Origin: Chitinibacter sp. SCUT-21
Lineage (GTDB): Bacteria > Pseudomonadota > Gammaproteobacteria > Burkholderiales > Chitinibacteraceae
NCBI GenBank assembly: GCA_041874755.1
Contig: CP102611.1
Coordinates: 806,001-870,000, forward strand
Length of the DNA stretch: 64,000 bases
Reading direction: 5' to 3'
Shown: in pieces, positions 17,958-27,746 of the stretch
How the letters are laid out: every line of letters begins with the position of its first letter
How positions within the stretch are numbered: position 1 is the first letter of the stretch
Position numbers and translations under genes: made by a program
The notes under the pieces: generated by a model
Told to the model about the DNA's origin: nothing
Databases searched by the model: none
What the model saw: the letters and a program-made list of their open reading frames with translations, nothing else

Positions 17958-19232
17958 TTATCCAGCAGATTTTTCGGAAGCTACAGGCACATACTCCGGC
18001 TGGGCTTTACCTGCAATCACTTCAGGCGTCACAACTACTTTGGCGATGCCTTCCATGGCAGGCAATTCAAACATCGTGTCGAGCAAAGTCTGCTCAACAA
18101 TCGAGCGCAAACCGCGCGCACCCGTTTTACGTTCCATCGCCTTTTTGGCAATCGCCAGCAACGCTTCTTCGCCGATTTCGAGCTGCACGTCTTCCATCTC
18201 AAACAATTTTTGATATTGCTTGATCAAGGCATTTTTGGGTTCAGTCAGAATCGAAATCAAAGCAGCTTCATCCAGCTCGGCCAAGGTCGCAACCACTGGT
18301 AAACGGCCCACGAACTCAGGAATCAAACCAAAGCGAATCAAATCATCCGGCTCAACTTCGTGCAGCAATGCGCCAATGCCTTTGCTCTCGTCTTTGCTCG
18401 ACACTTCCGCACCAAAACCAATACCGCCTTTCACTGAGCGATTGCGGATGATTTTGTCCAAGCCTTCAAATGCGCCACCACAAATAAACAAGATATTGGT
18501 CGTATCGACTTTAGGCATATCTTGGTTTGGATGTTTACGGCCACCGTGCGGCGGTACAGAAGCCACCGTGCCCTCAATTAGCTTGAGCAAGGCTTGCTGG
18601 ACACCTTCACCCGACACATCGCGGGTAATCGATGGATTTTCTGATTTACGGGCAATTTTATCGACTTCGTCGAGATAAACGATGCCACGCTGCGCTTTTT
18701 CAACGTCGTAATCGCACTGCGCTAACAGCTTGGCGATAATATGCTCAACGTCTTCACCTACATAACCCGCTTCTGTAAGCGTAGTGGCATCAGCAATCAC
18801 AAATGGCACATCCAGCGTTTTCGCCATGGTTTGCGCCAACAGCGTTTTACCCGAGCCAGTCGGGCCAATTAGCAAGATATTCGATTTAGCGAGCTCAACT
18901 TCACCATCCGCGCCACGGCCTTTGGTCGATAAGCGCTTGTAGTGGTTGTAGACGGCAACGGCGAGAATTTTCTTCGCACGTTCCTGACCAACTACATATT
19001 GATTGAGTACATCGCGAATTTCGGTCGGCAAAGGCAGACGCTTGCCATCTGGAGTTTGCGGGGTAATGTCACCCAGTTGCTGCTCACTTTCTTCACGAAT
19101 GACGTCGGTGCACAATTCGATGCATTCATTACAAATAAATACTTGTGGGCCTGCAATGAGTTTCTGCACTTCGTGCTGGCTCTTGCCGCAAAATGAACAA
19201 TACAGGAGTTTATCGCTAGGCTTATCAGACAT
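17958..19232 (-). CDS. clpX: ATP-dependent Clp protease ATPase subunit ClpX
   Basis: A 424-residue AAA+ unfoldase that feeds substrates to ClpP. The N-terminal zinc-binding domain has the four-cysteine set CSFCGKS and ICNECIELC. The AAA+ core has [12 protein letters not shown], the pore loop segment [21 protein letters not shown], sensor and arginine-finger elements ([11 protein letters not shown]) and [11 protein letters not shown] near the C terminus. It lies downstream of clpP, separated by about 85 bases that hold a terminator-like hairpin. Confidence 0.98.
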   Translation of the reverse strand: MSDKPSDKLLYCSFCGKSQHEVQKLIAGPQVFICNECIELCTDVIREESEQQLGDITPQTPDGKRLPLPTEIRDVLNQYVVGQERAKKILAVAVYNHYKRLSTKGRGADGEVELAKSNILLIGPTGSGKTLLAQTMAKTLDVPFVIADATTLTEAGYVGEDVEHIIAKLLAQCDYDVEKAQRGIVYLDEVDKIARKSENPSITRDVSGEGVQQALLKLIEGTVASVPPHGGRKHPNQDMPKVDTTNILFICGGAFEGLDKIIRNRSVKGGIGFGAEVSSKDESKGIGALLHEVEPDDLIRFGLIPEFVGRLPVVATLAELDEAALISILTEPKNALIKQYQKLFEMEDVQLEIGEEALLAIAKKAMERKTGARGLRSIVEQTLLDTMFELPAMEGIAKVVVTPEVIAGKAQPEYVPVASEKSAG

Positions 19233-19261
19233 AAACAGCTATTTCCGAATTTCAAAACAAG

Positions 19262-19299
19262 CAGAGAAAGAAAAGCCGCCAGAAGTGCTGGCGGCCTCG
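19262..19299 (-). terminator. Hairpin between clpP and clpX, likely attenuating terminator
   Basis: A perfect 8-bp GC-rich stem GCCGCCAG/CTGGCGGC (19275-19282 and 19288-19295) with a 5-base loop is followed on the minus strand by TTTTCTTTCTCT. It lies between the clpP stop and the clpX start and could reduce read-through into clpX. Confidence 0.6.
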
Positions 19300-19317
19300 A
19301 TAATCCTGGCTGAGAAC

Positions 19318-19947
19318 TTAACCCGCCAGTGCTGCTCGTGATACCAAAACTTGATCCACGAGACCGTAAGCTTGCGCTTCGTCGGCGTTCATGAAGTTAT
19401 CGCGGTCTGTATCACGTTCAATTGTTTCAAGGCTTTGACCAGTATGGCTGGCCAGCAATTCATTCAATGTGCGTTTGGTTTTAATCAACTCACGTGCATG
19501 AATTTCAATATCAGACGCCTGACCCGCTAAACCACCAATCAATGGCTGGTGAATCATGATGCGAGAATTAGGCAATGAAAAACGTTTACCTTTGGTGCCA
19601 CCCGATAACAGGAAAGCGCCCATCGAAGCGGCCATACCCACGCACAGCGTAGATACATCCGGTTTGATGAACTTCATCGTATCGTAAATCGCCATCCCGG
19701 CAGTCACGGAACCGCCAGGCGAATTGATATAGAGGGAAATGTCCTTGTCTGGATTTTCTGACTCAAGGAACAATAACTGCGCCACAATCAGATTCGCCAT
19801 TTGGTCATTGACTGGACCTACGAGGAAAATCACCCGCTCTTTGAGCAAGCGCGAATAGATATCATATGCACGCTCACCACGGCCGCTTTGCTCGACGACC
19901 ATCGGTACCAAACCAATATTTTGCGGATCAAATTCCATACGAGACAT
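19318..19947 (-). CDS. clpP: ATP-dependent Clp protease proteolytic subunit ClpP
   Basis: About 209 residues. The catalytic triad is visible: serine in GMAASMGAF, histidine in RIMIHQP and aspartate in the ERDTDRDNF segment. The N terminus carries [21 protein letters not shown] (first 20 residues diagnostic), conserved for docking with ClpX. ClpP forms a double-heptamer chamber that degrades proteins unfolded by ClpX or ClpA. AGGGG lies 5 bases before the ATG at 19947; the GTG six bases earlier is less likely. It follows tig by about 35 bases. Confidence 0.97.
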   Translation of the reverse strand: MSRMEFDPQNIGLVPMVVEQSGRGERAYDIYSRLLKERVIFLVGPVNDQMANLIVAQLLFLESENPDKDISLYINSPGGSVTAGMAIYDTMKFIKPDVSTLCVGMAASMGAFLLSGGTKGKRFSLPNSRIMIHQPLIGGLAGQASDIEIHARELIKTKRTLNELLASHTGQSLETIERDTDRDNFMNADEAQAYGLVDQVLVSRAALAG

Positions 19948-19981
19948 TTCCACCCCTAAATGAATTACTAAAAGCTTAAGC

Positions 19982-21283
19982 TTATTGCTGACCCATCAAT
20001 TCGTCAAAGGCAACTGCAGTTTCTGTTACTTTTGCTTTTGACAGAACAAATTCAACCACATTGTCTTCCAAAGCCATATTGGTTGGCGCAGCCAGACGCT
20101 CTGGGCTTGCATAGTACCAAGCTACAACTTCAGCTGGATCTTCGTAGTTTTGCGCCAAATCTTCAACGATGGCTTTAACTTGCTCTGGTTTAGCTTCCAG
20201 TTTCTCAGCTTTTACCAATTCAGACAAAGTCAGGCCCAAGTGAACACGGCGTTTTGCTTGTGCTTCAAACAAAGCTGGGTTGAATGGCACAGTTGCTGGA
20301 TCGATACCACGCGCTTTCAAGTCGCCTTGAGCGCCTTCAACCAAGCGGCCGATTTCCATTGAAACCAAAGATTTTGGCAATTCGATTGGTGTTGCATCGA
20401 TCACTGCAGTCAACGCCGTTTCTTTAACGCGAGACTTCAAGCGGAAACGAACTTCACGCTCCAAGTTAGCTTTCACTTCCGCGCGCATTTTAGCCACGTC
20501 GCCATCAGCAATGCCCAGGCTCTTCGCAAATTCTGCGTCCACTTCTGGCAAGATTGCAGCTGCTACGTTTTTCACCGTGATGGCGAACACAGCAGTTTTA
20601 CCTGCAACGTCTTTACCGTGGTATTCCGCTGGGAAATTCACAGTTACGTCTTTAGTTTCGCCTTCTTTCATGCCAACTACACCAGCCTCGAAGTCTGGCA
20701 ACATTTGGCCTTTGCCGATCAAGAATGCGTAGTTTTCAGAAGAACCACCGGCGAACACTTCACCGTCGATTGAGCCTTTGAAGTCGATGATTACGCGATC
20801 GCCTTCAGCAGCAGCACGCTCTACGCGCTCGTAGCGAGTACGTTGGCTGCGCAAGATGTTTACGGTTTGATCAACTTCAGCATCACCTACAGTCAACGTT
20901 GGCTTTTGTACTTCAACGCCAGTCAAGTCACCCAATTTAACTTCAGGGTAAACTTCAAACGTTGCAGAGAATTCGAAATCACCACCTTCAGCAGTTTCTT
21001 TTGGCTCGAAACGTGGGTAGCCAGCAACTTGCAGATTTTGCGCAACAACCGCTTCACCGAAGCTACGCTCAACTGTTTCACCCAATACTTCTTCTTGAAT
21101 GCGGAAACCGTAGTTTTGGAAAACCACTTTCAAAGGTGCTTTACCTGGACGGAAGCCATCGATTTTTGCTGTTTTAGCAACGCGTTTCAGACGCGCATCA
21201 ACTTGTTTGCTGATTTCTTCACGCGGTACGGCGATAGACAGGCGACGTTCCAGAGCGCTCAAAGTTTCCAATTGTGCTTGCAT
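19982..21283 (-). CDS. tig: Trigger factor (ribosome-associated chaperone)
   Basis: About 433 residues. The N-terminal ribosome-binding domain has the GFRPGKAP signature loop (residues near 44-51). The FKBP-type prolyl isomerase domain (about 155-240) has [36 protein letters not shown] (read as two segments) and [13 protein letters not shown]. The C-terminal arms form the chaperone cradle. Trigger factor meets nascent chains at the ribosome exit. The ATG at 21283 has GAGG 10 bases upstream; a GTG two codons earlier is the alternative. It begins the tig-clpP-clpX-lon series. The 238 bases upstream hold its promoter, but no hexamer pair with good spacing is convincing. Confidence 0.97.
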   Translation of the reverse strand: MQAQLETLSALERRLSIAVPREEISKQVDARLKRVAKTAKIDGFRPGKAPLKVVFQNYGFRIQEEVLGETVERSFGEAVVAQNLQVAGYPRFEPKETAEGGDFEFSATFEVYPEVKLGDLTGVEVQKPTLTVGDAEVDQTVNILRSQRTRYERVERAAAEGDRVIIDFKGSIDGEVFAGGSSENYAFLIGKGQMLPDFEAGVVGMKEGETKDVTVNFPAEYHGKDVAGKTAVFAITVKNVAAAILPEVDAEFAKSLGIADGDVAKMRAEVKANLEREVRFRLKSRVKETALTAVIDATPIELPKSLVSMEIGRLVEGAQGDLKARGIDPATVPFNPALFEAQAKRRVHLGLTLSELVKAEKLEAKPEQVKAIVEDLAQNYEDPAEVVAWYYASPERLAAPTNMALEDNVVEFVLSKAKVTETAVAFDELMGQQ

Positions 21284-21521
21284 GACCACTATTCCTCGCA
21301 GGTATTCCGGATGGAATCACCCGGCAGTAGACTTGGATATTACTAATGAATTCGGACCATTCGATGGTGAGTGCGGTTTCAATTCCGCGCGGCAAAGTCT
21401 GCAGCAAAGTATTATTTATAGCTGCTAAAAGACTCGCAACACTACACCACGAAAACTAAAGGTGGGAAATTTAACACAAAAGCATCGCCATACCAAGTTA
21501 TAAAGTACCGCAAAATGTGAG

Positions 21522-23105
21522 CTAGAATGACTCAAGTTGCAAGAGAAGCTCTGCGATATTGACTTCGTCGATTTGACTTTCATTCAAAAATCGCTGCGCA
21601 TAGTCAAACCAAACGCGCTCGGTTAAAAAAACCTTAAAGAGATCAAGATCAACGTGTCGCTCTCTCGCCATTCGGGTCAATATTTGCAAAGCCATTGAGA
21701 GTTTCATGCCGTCTTTATATGGACGATCACGCGCAGTGAGTGCCTCGAATACATCAGCGATACCCATAATCCTTGCTTGAACACTCATTTGCTCACGCTT
21801 AAGGCCACGAGGATAACCCTTCCCATCCATGCGCTCATGGTGTCCACCTGCATATTCGGGCACATTTTTTAAGTGCGATGGCCAAGGTAATGCCTCCAAC
21901 ATCTGGATTGTTACTTCTATATGCCGATTGATAATGGCCCTCTCCGCAGCAGTCAATGTACCTTTTCGGATGGTTAAATTTTCCAATTCATCTGAAGTCA
22001 AGAAGGCATGAGTCTGTCCCTCCGAATCCACCCAAACCATCTTAGCAATCGACTCTAGACGGGAAATTTGCGCATCGTCCATCGCCTCACTACCTTGATT
22101 AGCCTGGTGAATCAAAGCCCTATCTGCTCGTAACTGTTGCAATTGTTCCGCATACTGAGCTTCACCAAGCTGTCCACGTAGCATGGACAATTCCAGATCC
22201 CGAATTAATATTTCAAACCGTTGGTCAATCAATGTAACTCGATCGAAAATCGTTTGTAATTTCGTTGCTTTATCAACGACATGAACAGGCGTCGTTATTT
22301 TGCCGCAGTCATGCAATAGCCCCGCAATTTTTAATTCATAGCGGTCACGCTCGGTCATTTTAAAGTGCGCCAACTCCCCCAATTCACTGCGATTTGCCGC
22401 ATCAGCCAACATCATTGTCAATTCGGGAACTCGCTGGCAATGCCCACCGGTATAGGGAGATTTATCATCTATCGCCAAATTAATAAGATTAATAAAGCCC
22501 TCAAATAGTCTTTGCAGAGACAAAATCAACCGGCGATTAGTAATTGCAATTGCCGCCTGCGAGGCCAATGATTCGACTAAATGCTGGTCATTCAAAGTAA
22601 ATATTTCAATCTCATTTTGACGATTTAACGCATTGATGAGCTGCAACACCCCGATAATTTTCCCCTCATGATCTCGCATTGGCACAGCCAAAAATGATTT
22701 CGAGTGGTACCCAGAATGTTGATCAAAGCGACGTGTTCCCGAAAAATCATATTCGGCATTGGCATACGCATCGGGAATATTGATGGTCGATTGTTGATTG
22801 ACAGCACAAGCGACCACATTTGATAAGTTTGGCCGCCCATCTGCAAGTGCAAGCGGCACAGGAGGCAAACTCACCGAGCATCCGCTAGACCCCCCTTGCG
22901 CCAGACCTAAGCGGTTATTAAGTAGAATTTCAAAATGAAGTTTATTATCACGAACCAAATATAACGTACCAGCTTCGGCACGCACCAAATCAATCGCTGC
23001 GATCAAAATGCTTTCAACCAGCCGTTCGATCTTCGTCTCACCTGATAAAGCAACTCCAATTGCGTTTAGCTTATTTAGGCGCTGATGCAGCTCATGCTCG
23101 CTCAC
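21522..23105 (-). CDS. GAF and HD-GYP domain protein, putative c-di-GMP phosphodiesterase
   Basis: About 527 residues, GTG start (23105) with a G-run just upstream. An N-terminal GAF domain (about 10-185; AGTLYLVRDNKLHFEIL, FLAVPMRDHEGKIIGVLQLIN) is followed by an HD-GYP domain. The metal-binding LLHDCGKI is near 263-270 and the signature HHERMDGKGYPRGL near 422-435, both intact, so hydrolysis of c-di-GMP is plausible. About 105 residues, partly charged and helical (KLQTIFDRVTLIDQRFEILI region), are inserted between the HDCGK motif and the next conserved block (TLTAAERAIINRHI). Last gene of the six-gene kinase/ATPase operon, 15 bases after the ATPase gene. Confidence 0.9.
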   Translation of the reverse strand: MSEHELHQRLNKLNAIGVALSGETKIERLVESILIAAIDLVRAEAGTLYLVRDNKLHFEILLNNRLGLAQGGSSGCSVSLPPVPLALADGRPNLSNVVACAVNQQSTINIPDAYANAEYDFSGTRRFDQHSGYHSKSFLAVPMRDHEGKIIGVLQLINALNRQNEIEIFTLNDQHLVESLASQAAIAITNRRLILSLQRLFEGFINLINLAIDDKSPYTGGHCQRVPELTMMLADAANRSELGELAHFKMTERDRYELKIAGLLHDCGKITTPVHVVDKATKLQTIFDRVTLIDQRFEILIRDLELSMLRGQLGEAQYAEQLQQLRADRALIHQANQGSEAMDDAQISRLESIAKMVWVDSEGQTHAFLTSDELENLTIRKGTLTAAERAIINRHIEVTIQMLEALPWPSHLKNVPEYAGGHHERMDGKGYPRGLKREQMSVQARIMGIADVFEALTARDRPYKDGMKLSMALQILTRMARERHVDLDLFKVFLTERVWFDYAQRFLNESQIDEVNIAELLLQLESF

Positions 23106-23120
23106 AATACCCCCCAAGGG

Positions 23121-25457
23121 TTATTTAATGCAGACCTTTCTGATCTGAGGCATATCCGTTATACCCTGCAGTACTTTTTCTATGCCATCCTGCTTAAGTG
23201 TTCGCATTCCTTCATTTAAGGCACATGACAACAGGCTAGCAACACGAGCCCGCCCTTGAATTAATTGCTTCACAGCATCGGTGCCCACCATTAACTCATG
23301 CAAACCCACTCGCCCTTTATAGCCGGTATCTCCACATTTTTGACACCCTTTCGCGTGATACAGTTGATACTTGCCATTAACGGTAAAAGTGGCTTTCCAT
23401 TGCGCGGCTAGTTTTTCCCTCGCATCAACGGGGTCTAATTGCCATGCCTGAGTGGGGATGAGCTCTTGCACATACTCATCCAGTAATTGAGTCACTTCTT
23501 TTTCAGATGGTTCGTACGCAACTTTACAATGCTGGCATAAGCGTCTTGCCAATCGTTGCGCCAAAATCCCCAGTATTGCATCCGCAAAGTTAAAGGGATC
23601 CATCCCCATATCTAATAGACGAATCACTGATTCGGGCGCACTATTTGTGTGCAAAGTCGCCAACACCAAATGCCCTGTTAATGATGCTTCTATTCCTACA
23701 CTAGTCGTTTCAGCATCGCGCATTTCGCCCACCATAATGACGTCAGGATCAGCGCGCAAAAATGCCCTCATTACAGAGGCAAACGTTAACCCGGCTTTGG
23801 GGTTAATTTGCACTTGCCGCAACCCTACTTGAGTGATTTCAACAGGGTCTTCTGCGGTCCAAATTTTGGTTTCGGGAGTATTGAGATATTTTAAAACCGA
23901 ATGCAACGTGGTGGTTTTACCTGAACCAGTTGGCCCGCAAACAAAAAACAAACCATATGGTTTATCAATCACAGATTTTAGCTGTGTTAAATTGGCCTTG
24001 GACAGCGCCAATTTCTCCAAGGGTAACGGCTCTCCTGCCGCCAAAATACGCATCACGACATCTTCAAACCCGCCTGCCGTTGGAATAGTTGCGACTCGTA
24101 ATTCAATATCTAAATTGGGGACGTATTTTTTAAGCTTGATTTTTCCATCTTGTGGCTTTCTTCGCTCACTAATATCCAAATCACACATAATTTTGATTCG
24201 AGTGACAATTGGATTTCGATAGGCAGAAGGAACTTCACGATAGTGCATTAACTGCCCATCACGCCGAAACCTAATTTGCAACTTAGCAAGCCCAGGATAA
24301 GGCTCAATATGAATATCCGATGCGCCAAGCTGATGGGCATCAACAATGATTTGATTCACGAGCCGCACAACTTCATTATCTTGAGCGGCCGAGATCTCAT
24401 CTATGCTAGGGACTGTCTCATCTTCTGAGACACTCATATCCTCCAGCAGATTATCAATATTCCCTGTGCTTTCGATCCCAAAAAATTGCTCTAGCGTTTG
24501 CTGAAACTCTTTGCGCGTGGTTACCCGAACCAAAAACTTGCGACCACTAAATAATTGTGTAGCATGGGCTCGAATCCGCTCGGGATCCGTCGTTAACACC
24601 ACAATCCCTTCAGAGACTTCATCAAGCGGTAACCACTGCTGTTCGCGCAAAAAATCATGCTTTAGATTCTTTAACAACTCTAAAGGCTTAACTCGATCGT
24701 CCTTGAAAGGCTCATACGGTTGACCAAAAAAAGAACTGAGCGAAGCCCCTATCTGAGAAAAACTAATCCCAAATCCCTCTACTAAAACCAACTCAATATC
24801 TTGTTGCTTTTTTTGCGCTTCGCGCACAGCGACTTGCCAGGCAGCTGGCGAAATCGCGCCCGATAATACTAGCTGTTGGTATTTATGCTGGGGAACAAAT
24901 GGAAATGGCGCTGTTTTGCGCTGCTTGAATGCAACCGCCAAAGTTCTGGCAAGAAGTTTAATCCCCTCGAGCATGGGCTCGGAAAACGCATGAGCCATTC
25001 GGTTGTTGATGAGCTGGATGACCCCCAGCAAGACCCCATCAGACTCATTGAGAATGGGGGCCACCAACATTTCTCGTGTTTGAAAGCCTGTTTTTTGATC
25101 AACAATTTGCAAGAATTGCAAACTAGGAGAATAAGAATGTAGCTCAGCTTCATCATATACATTATGTATATTTAGCAATTGCTTATGATTTGCGACAAAA
25201 CCTGCAATACTGCGGTCATTGATTGGAATTCGTAACTCTTTAACTCCTTCCAGACCAGTTTTAACCTTGGCTAATAAATCCTTGCCGTCTTCACTCACCA
25301 CGTACAGCGTAATTCGTTCACAAGAGAACAAACTACACATTTGAGCACTAACCTCAATCAGGATTTCATCCAAATGCGTGGTGGCATGAATTTTCGTCGT
25401 AAGCCCCTGAAGGGACTGCATAAAATCAAGCGTTAACGCAGAAGGATGAGTGCTCAT
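23121..25457 (-). CDS. GAF-MshEN-PilB-like secretion ATPase
   Basis: A 778-residue protein. It has a GAF domain (about 1-180), an MshEN/GspE-N-type region (about 190-330; these modules bind c-di-GMP in some relatives), an acidic linker, and a GspE/PilB ATPase domain (about 360-770). The ATPase is complete: Walker [11 protein letters not shown] (508-517), the Asp box, Walker B region MVGEMRDAETT, the His box GHLVLATLHTN, and the tetracysteine pair (CQHC and CQKCGDTGYKGRVGLHE). PilB/GspE hexamers power type IV pilus extension or type II secretion, but no pilus or secretion gene is nearby. It lies two bases after the hydrolase gene. Its role is inferred to be signal-controlled, not classical pilus assembly. 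Confidence 0.92.
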   Translation of the reverse strand: MSTHPSALTLDFMQSLQGLTTKIHATTHLDEILIEVSAQMCSLFSCERITLYVVSEDGKDLLAKVKTGLEGVKELRIPINDRSIAGFVANHKQLLNIHNVYDEAELHSYSPSLQFLQIVDQKTGFQTREMLVAPILNESDGVLLGVIQLINNRMAHAFSEPMLEGIKLLARTLAVAFKQRKTAPFPFVPQHKYQQLVLSGAISPAAWQVAVREAQKKQQDIELVLVEGFGISFSQIGASLSSFFGQPYEPFKDDRVKPLELLKNLKHDFLREQQWLPLDEVSEGIVVLTTDPERIRAHATQLFSGRKFLVRVTTRKEFQQTLEQFFGIESTGNIDNLLEDMSVSEDETVPSIDEISAAQDNEVVRLVNQIIVDAHQLGASDIHIEPYPGLAKLQIRFRRDGQLMHYREVPSAYRNPIVTRIKIMCDLDISERRKPQDGKIKLKKYVPNLDIELRVATIPTAGGFEDVVMRILAAGEPLPLEKLALSKANLTQLKSVIDKPYGLFFVCGPTGSGKTTTLHSVLKYLNTPETKIWTAEDPVEITQVGLRQVQINPKAGLTFASVMRAFLRADPDVIMVGEMRDAETTSVGIEASLTGHLVLATLHTNSAPESVIRLLDMGMDPFNFADAILGILAQRLARRLCQHCKVAYEPSEKEVTQLLDEYVQELIPTQAWQLDPVDAREKLAAQWKATFTVNGKYQLYHAKGCQKCGDTGYKGRVGLHELMVGTDAVKQLIQGRARVASLLSCALNEGMRTLKQDGIEKVLQGITDMPQIRKVCIK

Positions 25458-25459
25458 AG

Positions 25460-26230
25460 CTAAAACTCAATAATTTCGCCTTGTAGTAACCGACGAATTG
25501 GGTGGTCATGGTCTAAAGCCAGCACCTCCTGGATGGTTAGCTCACTATCCGCAGGCTTTAGATGAGTAATCAATACTTCAGCGCCACCTTGCCAACCTCG
25601 GAGCTGTTCAGCCAAGGTACTCGGACAAAGATGCTTTGCAGCATCTGCCAGTTGGTGCTCTTTATCAGCAAAAGCAGTTTCGATGATCAACGCTTTCAGG
25701 TTTTTTACTTGATTTACAGCAAGCCAAAAATCGGGGCCAGCGATACTATCTCCACTAAAAACGATCGCGCCCTGTGAAGTCTCCATCAAAAATCCTACCG
25801 CAGGGACGGTGTGAATCGCCGGTAAGGGGGTGATTGTAACTTCGCCAATAACAGTCGCTTGACCAACTTCATGCTCGACAAAGACCAAACTCGGTTGATC
25901 TGCACTTGGAATAGTAGAAAAGTCTGGCCAGATTAGCCAATTGAAAATGTGTTGACGCAGTAAAGCAATCGTTTGTGCTGTGGCATGAACAAAAACAGGG
26001 CTTGAGCGCACCCCAACCACAGAATCAAGCAATAATGGCAAACACGCGATATGGTCAAGGTGCACATGAGTTAGAAAAACATGCTCTATCTCCTGCAATT
26101 CAGCCAATTGCAGATCACCAACGCCAGTTCCTGCGTCGATTAAAATGGTGTGGTTAAGCAGAAACGAGGTGGTTCGATTGTCTCCACCTATTCCGCCACT
26201 ACATCCGAGGACTCGTAGTTGACAGCTCAT
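25460..26230 (-). CDS. Metallo-beta-lactamase-fold hydrolase, cyclic-nucleotide phosphodiesterase-like
   Basis: A 256-residue MBL-fold protein with the metal site HVHLDH (H55, H57, D59, H60), further ligands in FSGDSIAG and LITHLKP, and the opening LGCSGGIGG...TTSFLL. The wide arrangement and the HLDH variant resemble class II 3',5'-cyclic-nucleotide phosphodiesterases and RNase Z relatives; which substrate it cleaves cannot be decided here. It lies 3 bases after the FHA gene and 2 before the ATPase gene, so it is firmly part of the operon and may remove a second messenger sensed by the GAF domains (inference). Confidence 0.82.
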   Translation of the reverse strand: MSCQLRVLGCSGGIGGDNRTTSFLLNHTILIDAGTGVGDLQLAELQEIEHVFLTHVHLDHIACLPLLLDSVVGVRSSPVFVHATAQTIALLRQHIFNWLIWPDFSTIPSADQPSLVFVEHEVGQATVIGEVTITPLPAIHTVPAVGFLMETSQGAIVFSGDSIAGPDFWLAVNQVKNLKALIIETAFADKEHQLADAAKHLCPSTLAEQLRGWQGGAEVLITHLKPADSELTIQEVLALDHDHPIRRLLQGEIIEF

Positions 26231-26233
26231 GTT

Positions 26234-26890
26234 TTACCTAAAGAAAAAAGCCATCCTAATTCCCATTACCTCAATGAGATCCTCTTCCTGCAATTGCTGA
26301 GGCTTGACCCCAACCTCACGCGAATTCACCAAAGGTCGACGCTCACCTTCTACATGCGTAATATAGTAATCATTGCCTTTCCTAGTAAACGCAACGACTT
26401 GTAGGCCCGTTTTTCCAAGCGAAGTGACATTCTTATTCAAAACCATTTCTCTTCCAGCGTTCGTACCAGTCAGAACGCGGATAACAGCTACAACCCCCCC
26501 CGTGGTTTGCGGGGCTGGCTCATTTTTGCTGGTGACGTTTGCAACTTGCGGAGCCGCCATGACCATCGTTTTTTCAAACTCTTCTTGTTTGGCTGCAACA
26601 GCGGGTTCACGCCAGAAAGTAATTTTGTACTTTCCAATGGTAATATCATCGCCACTTTTTAGTGGATGTCTGCTTAATTTTTCACCATTAAGCAACGTAC
26701 CATTGGTGCTTTGCATGTCTTCAATGAAGTAGATCTGCCCCACTACTTCAATCACGGCATGCAGACCAGAAACTGCGAGATTATCAATTTGAATATCGTT
26801 ATTGGGTCGACGACCGATAGTTGTCCTTGAACGAGTCAAACGGAACTCTTTCACAGGATTACCTTCTAAACTCAAGAATAATTTTGCCAT
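26234..26890 (-). CDS. FHA domain protein
   Basis: About 218 residues from the ATG at 26890 (MAKLFLSLEG). The first 100 residues are a canonical FHA domain with the phosphothreonine-binding residues GR (26-27), S41-GLH and TNG (62-64). A linker rich in A/E/T follows, then a second beta-rich, FHA-like module (about 130-218: VIRVLTGTNAGREMVLN, LIEVMGIRMAFF) lacking the binding residues. FHA domains bind phosphothreonine peptides, so the upstream kinase is the obvious partner. The longer frame from 26959 overlaps the phosphatase gene and is not needed. Confidence 0.9.
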   Translation of the reverse strand: MAKLFLSLEGNPVKEFRLTRSRTTIGRRPNNDIQIDNLAVSGLHAVIEVVGQIYFIEDMQSTNGTLLNGEKLSRHPLKSGDDITIGKYKITFWREPAVAAKQEEFEKTMVMAAPQVANVTSKNEPAPQTTGGVVAVIRVLTGTNAGREMVLNKNVTSLGKTGLQVVAFTRKGNDYYITHVEGERRPLVNSREVGVKPQQLQEEDLIEVMGIRMAFFFR

Positions 26891-26909
26891 TTCAGATGCG
26901 CCCACCGAA

Positions 26910-27746
26910 TTACGAACTACTACCAAACCAGCCTGCGACTTTATTCCATAGGCCAGCATCAGCTGAAAAATCGCGAAGAACTTTGACTAAAATCACCGAA
27001 ATATTGTCACGCCCACCTTCTGCATTTGCTTGCTCAACCAGCAGATCGCAGGCCTGCGACAAATTACCTTTGCTAATTTTCAGCAATTCGCATAGGGCTT
27101 CGTCCTGCAGCATATCGCTTAAGCCATCAGAGCAAAAGAGATACACGTCACCCACTTCAACTTGAAACTCATTGAGTTCCGTCTGCACCATCGAGCCTAT
27201 GCCAACCGCTCGTGTAACCAAATTTTTATAGGGTGCGTACCTTGCCTCTTCTTCTGTAATCAAACCGGCATCAATTTGTTCTTGCAAAAAAGAGTGGTCT
27301 TTCGTTAGCTGTTCTAAGTCATTGCCTCGCAGGCGATAGACGCGAGAGTCGCCAACATGTGCCAGCGCCACGCAGTTGTTATAAAACACGGCACTGATCA
27401 GCGTTGTTCCCATTCCAGCACACTGCTGATTAGCTTGTGCCGTTTGATAAATCATTAAATTGGCTCGATCTGTTGCTAAGAGCAACATCTCATGCGCCAC
27501 AGGCCACAGGCTTCCTGCTGTTTTAACATGTGCAGGGGTGGCCATCATTTGGGCTCGCATCACTTCGGCGGTGACATTAATCGCCATTCCGCTAGCCACC
27601 TCACCCGCGTTGTAACCCCCCATACCATCGGCAAGGATCACCAACCCCAAATCTGGGTCAAAGTGAATCGCATCTTCATTATGCTCACGCACCAATCCAG
27701 CATCAGTGCGACCTGCCATTTCAAGTGCGGCTGACAGGCTTCGCAT
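26910..27746 (-). CDS. PP2C-family Ser/Thr phosphatase
   Basis: A 278-residue bacterial PP2C. All metal-binding motifs are present: REHNEDA, LADGMGGYNAGEVAS, AHVGDSRVYRLRG, LFCSDGLSDML and GGRDNISVILV. It should dephosphorylate phosphoserine/phosphothreonine, reversing the kinase encoded just upstream. AAGGGAG lies 7 bases before the ATG. Its first 26 bases overlap the 3' end of the kinase gene, indicating coupled translation. Relatives are named Stp1, PrpC or PppA. Confidence 0.93.
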   Translation of the reverse strand: MRSLSAALEMAGRTDAGLVREHNEDAIHFDPDLGLVILADGMGGYNAGEVASGMAINVTAEVMRAQMMATPAHVKTAGSLWPVAHEMLLLATDRANLMIYQTAQANQQCAGMGTTLISAVFYNNCVALAHVGDSRVYRLRGNDLEQLTKDHSFLQEQIDAGLITEEEARYAPYKNLVTRAVGIGSMVQTELNEFQVEVGDVYLFCSDGLSDMLQDEALCELLKISKGNLSQACDLLVEQANAEGGRDNISVILVKVLRDFSADAGLWNKVAGWFGSSS

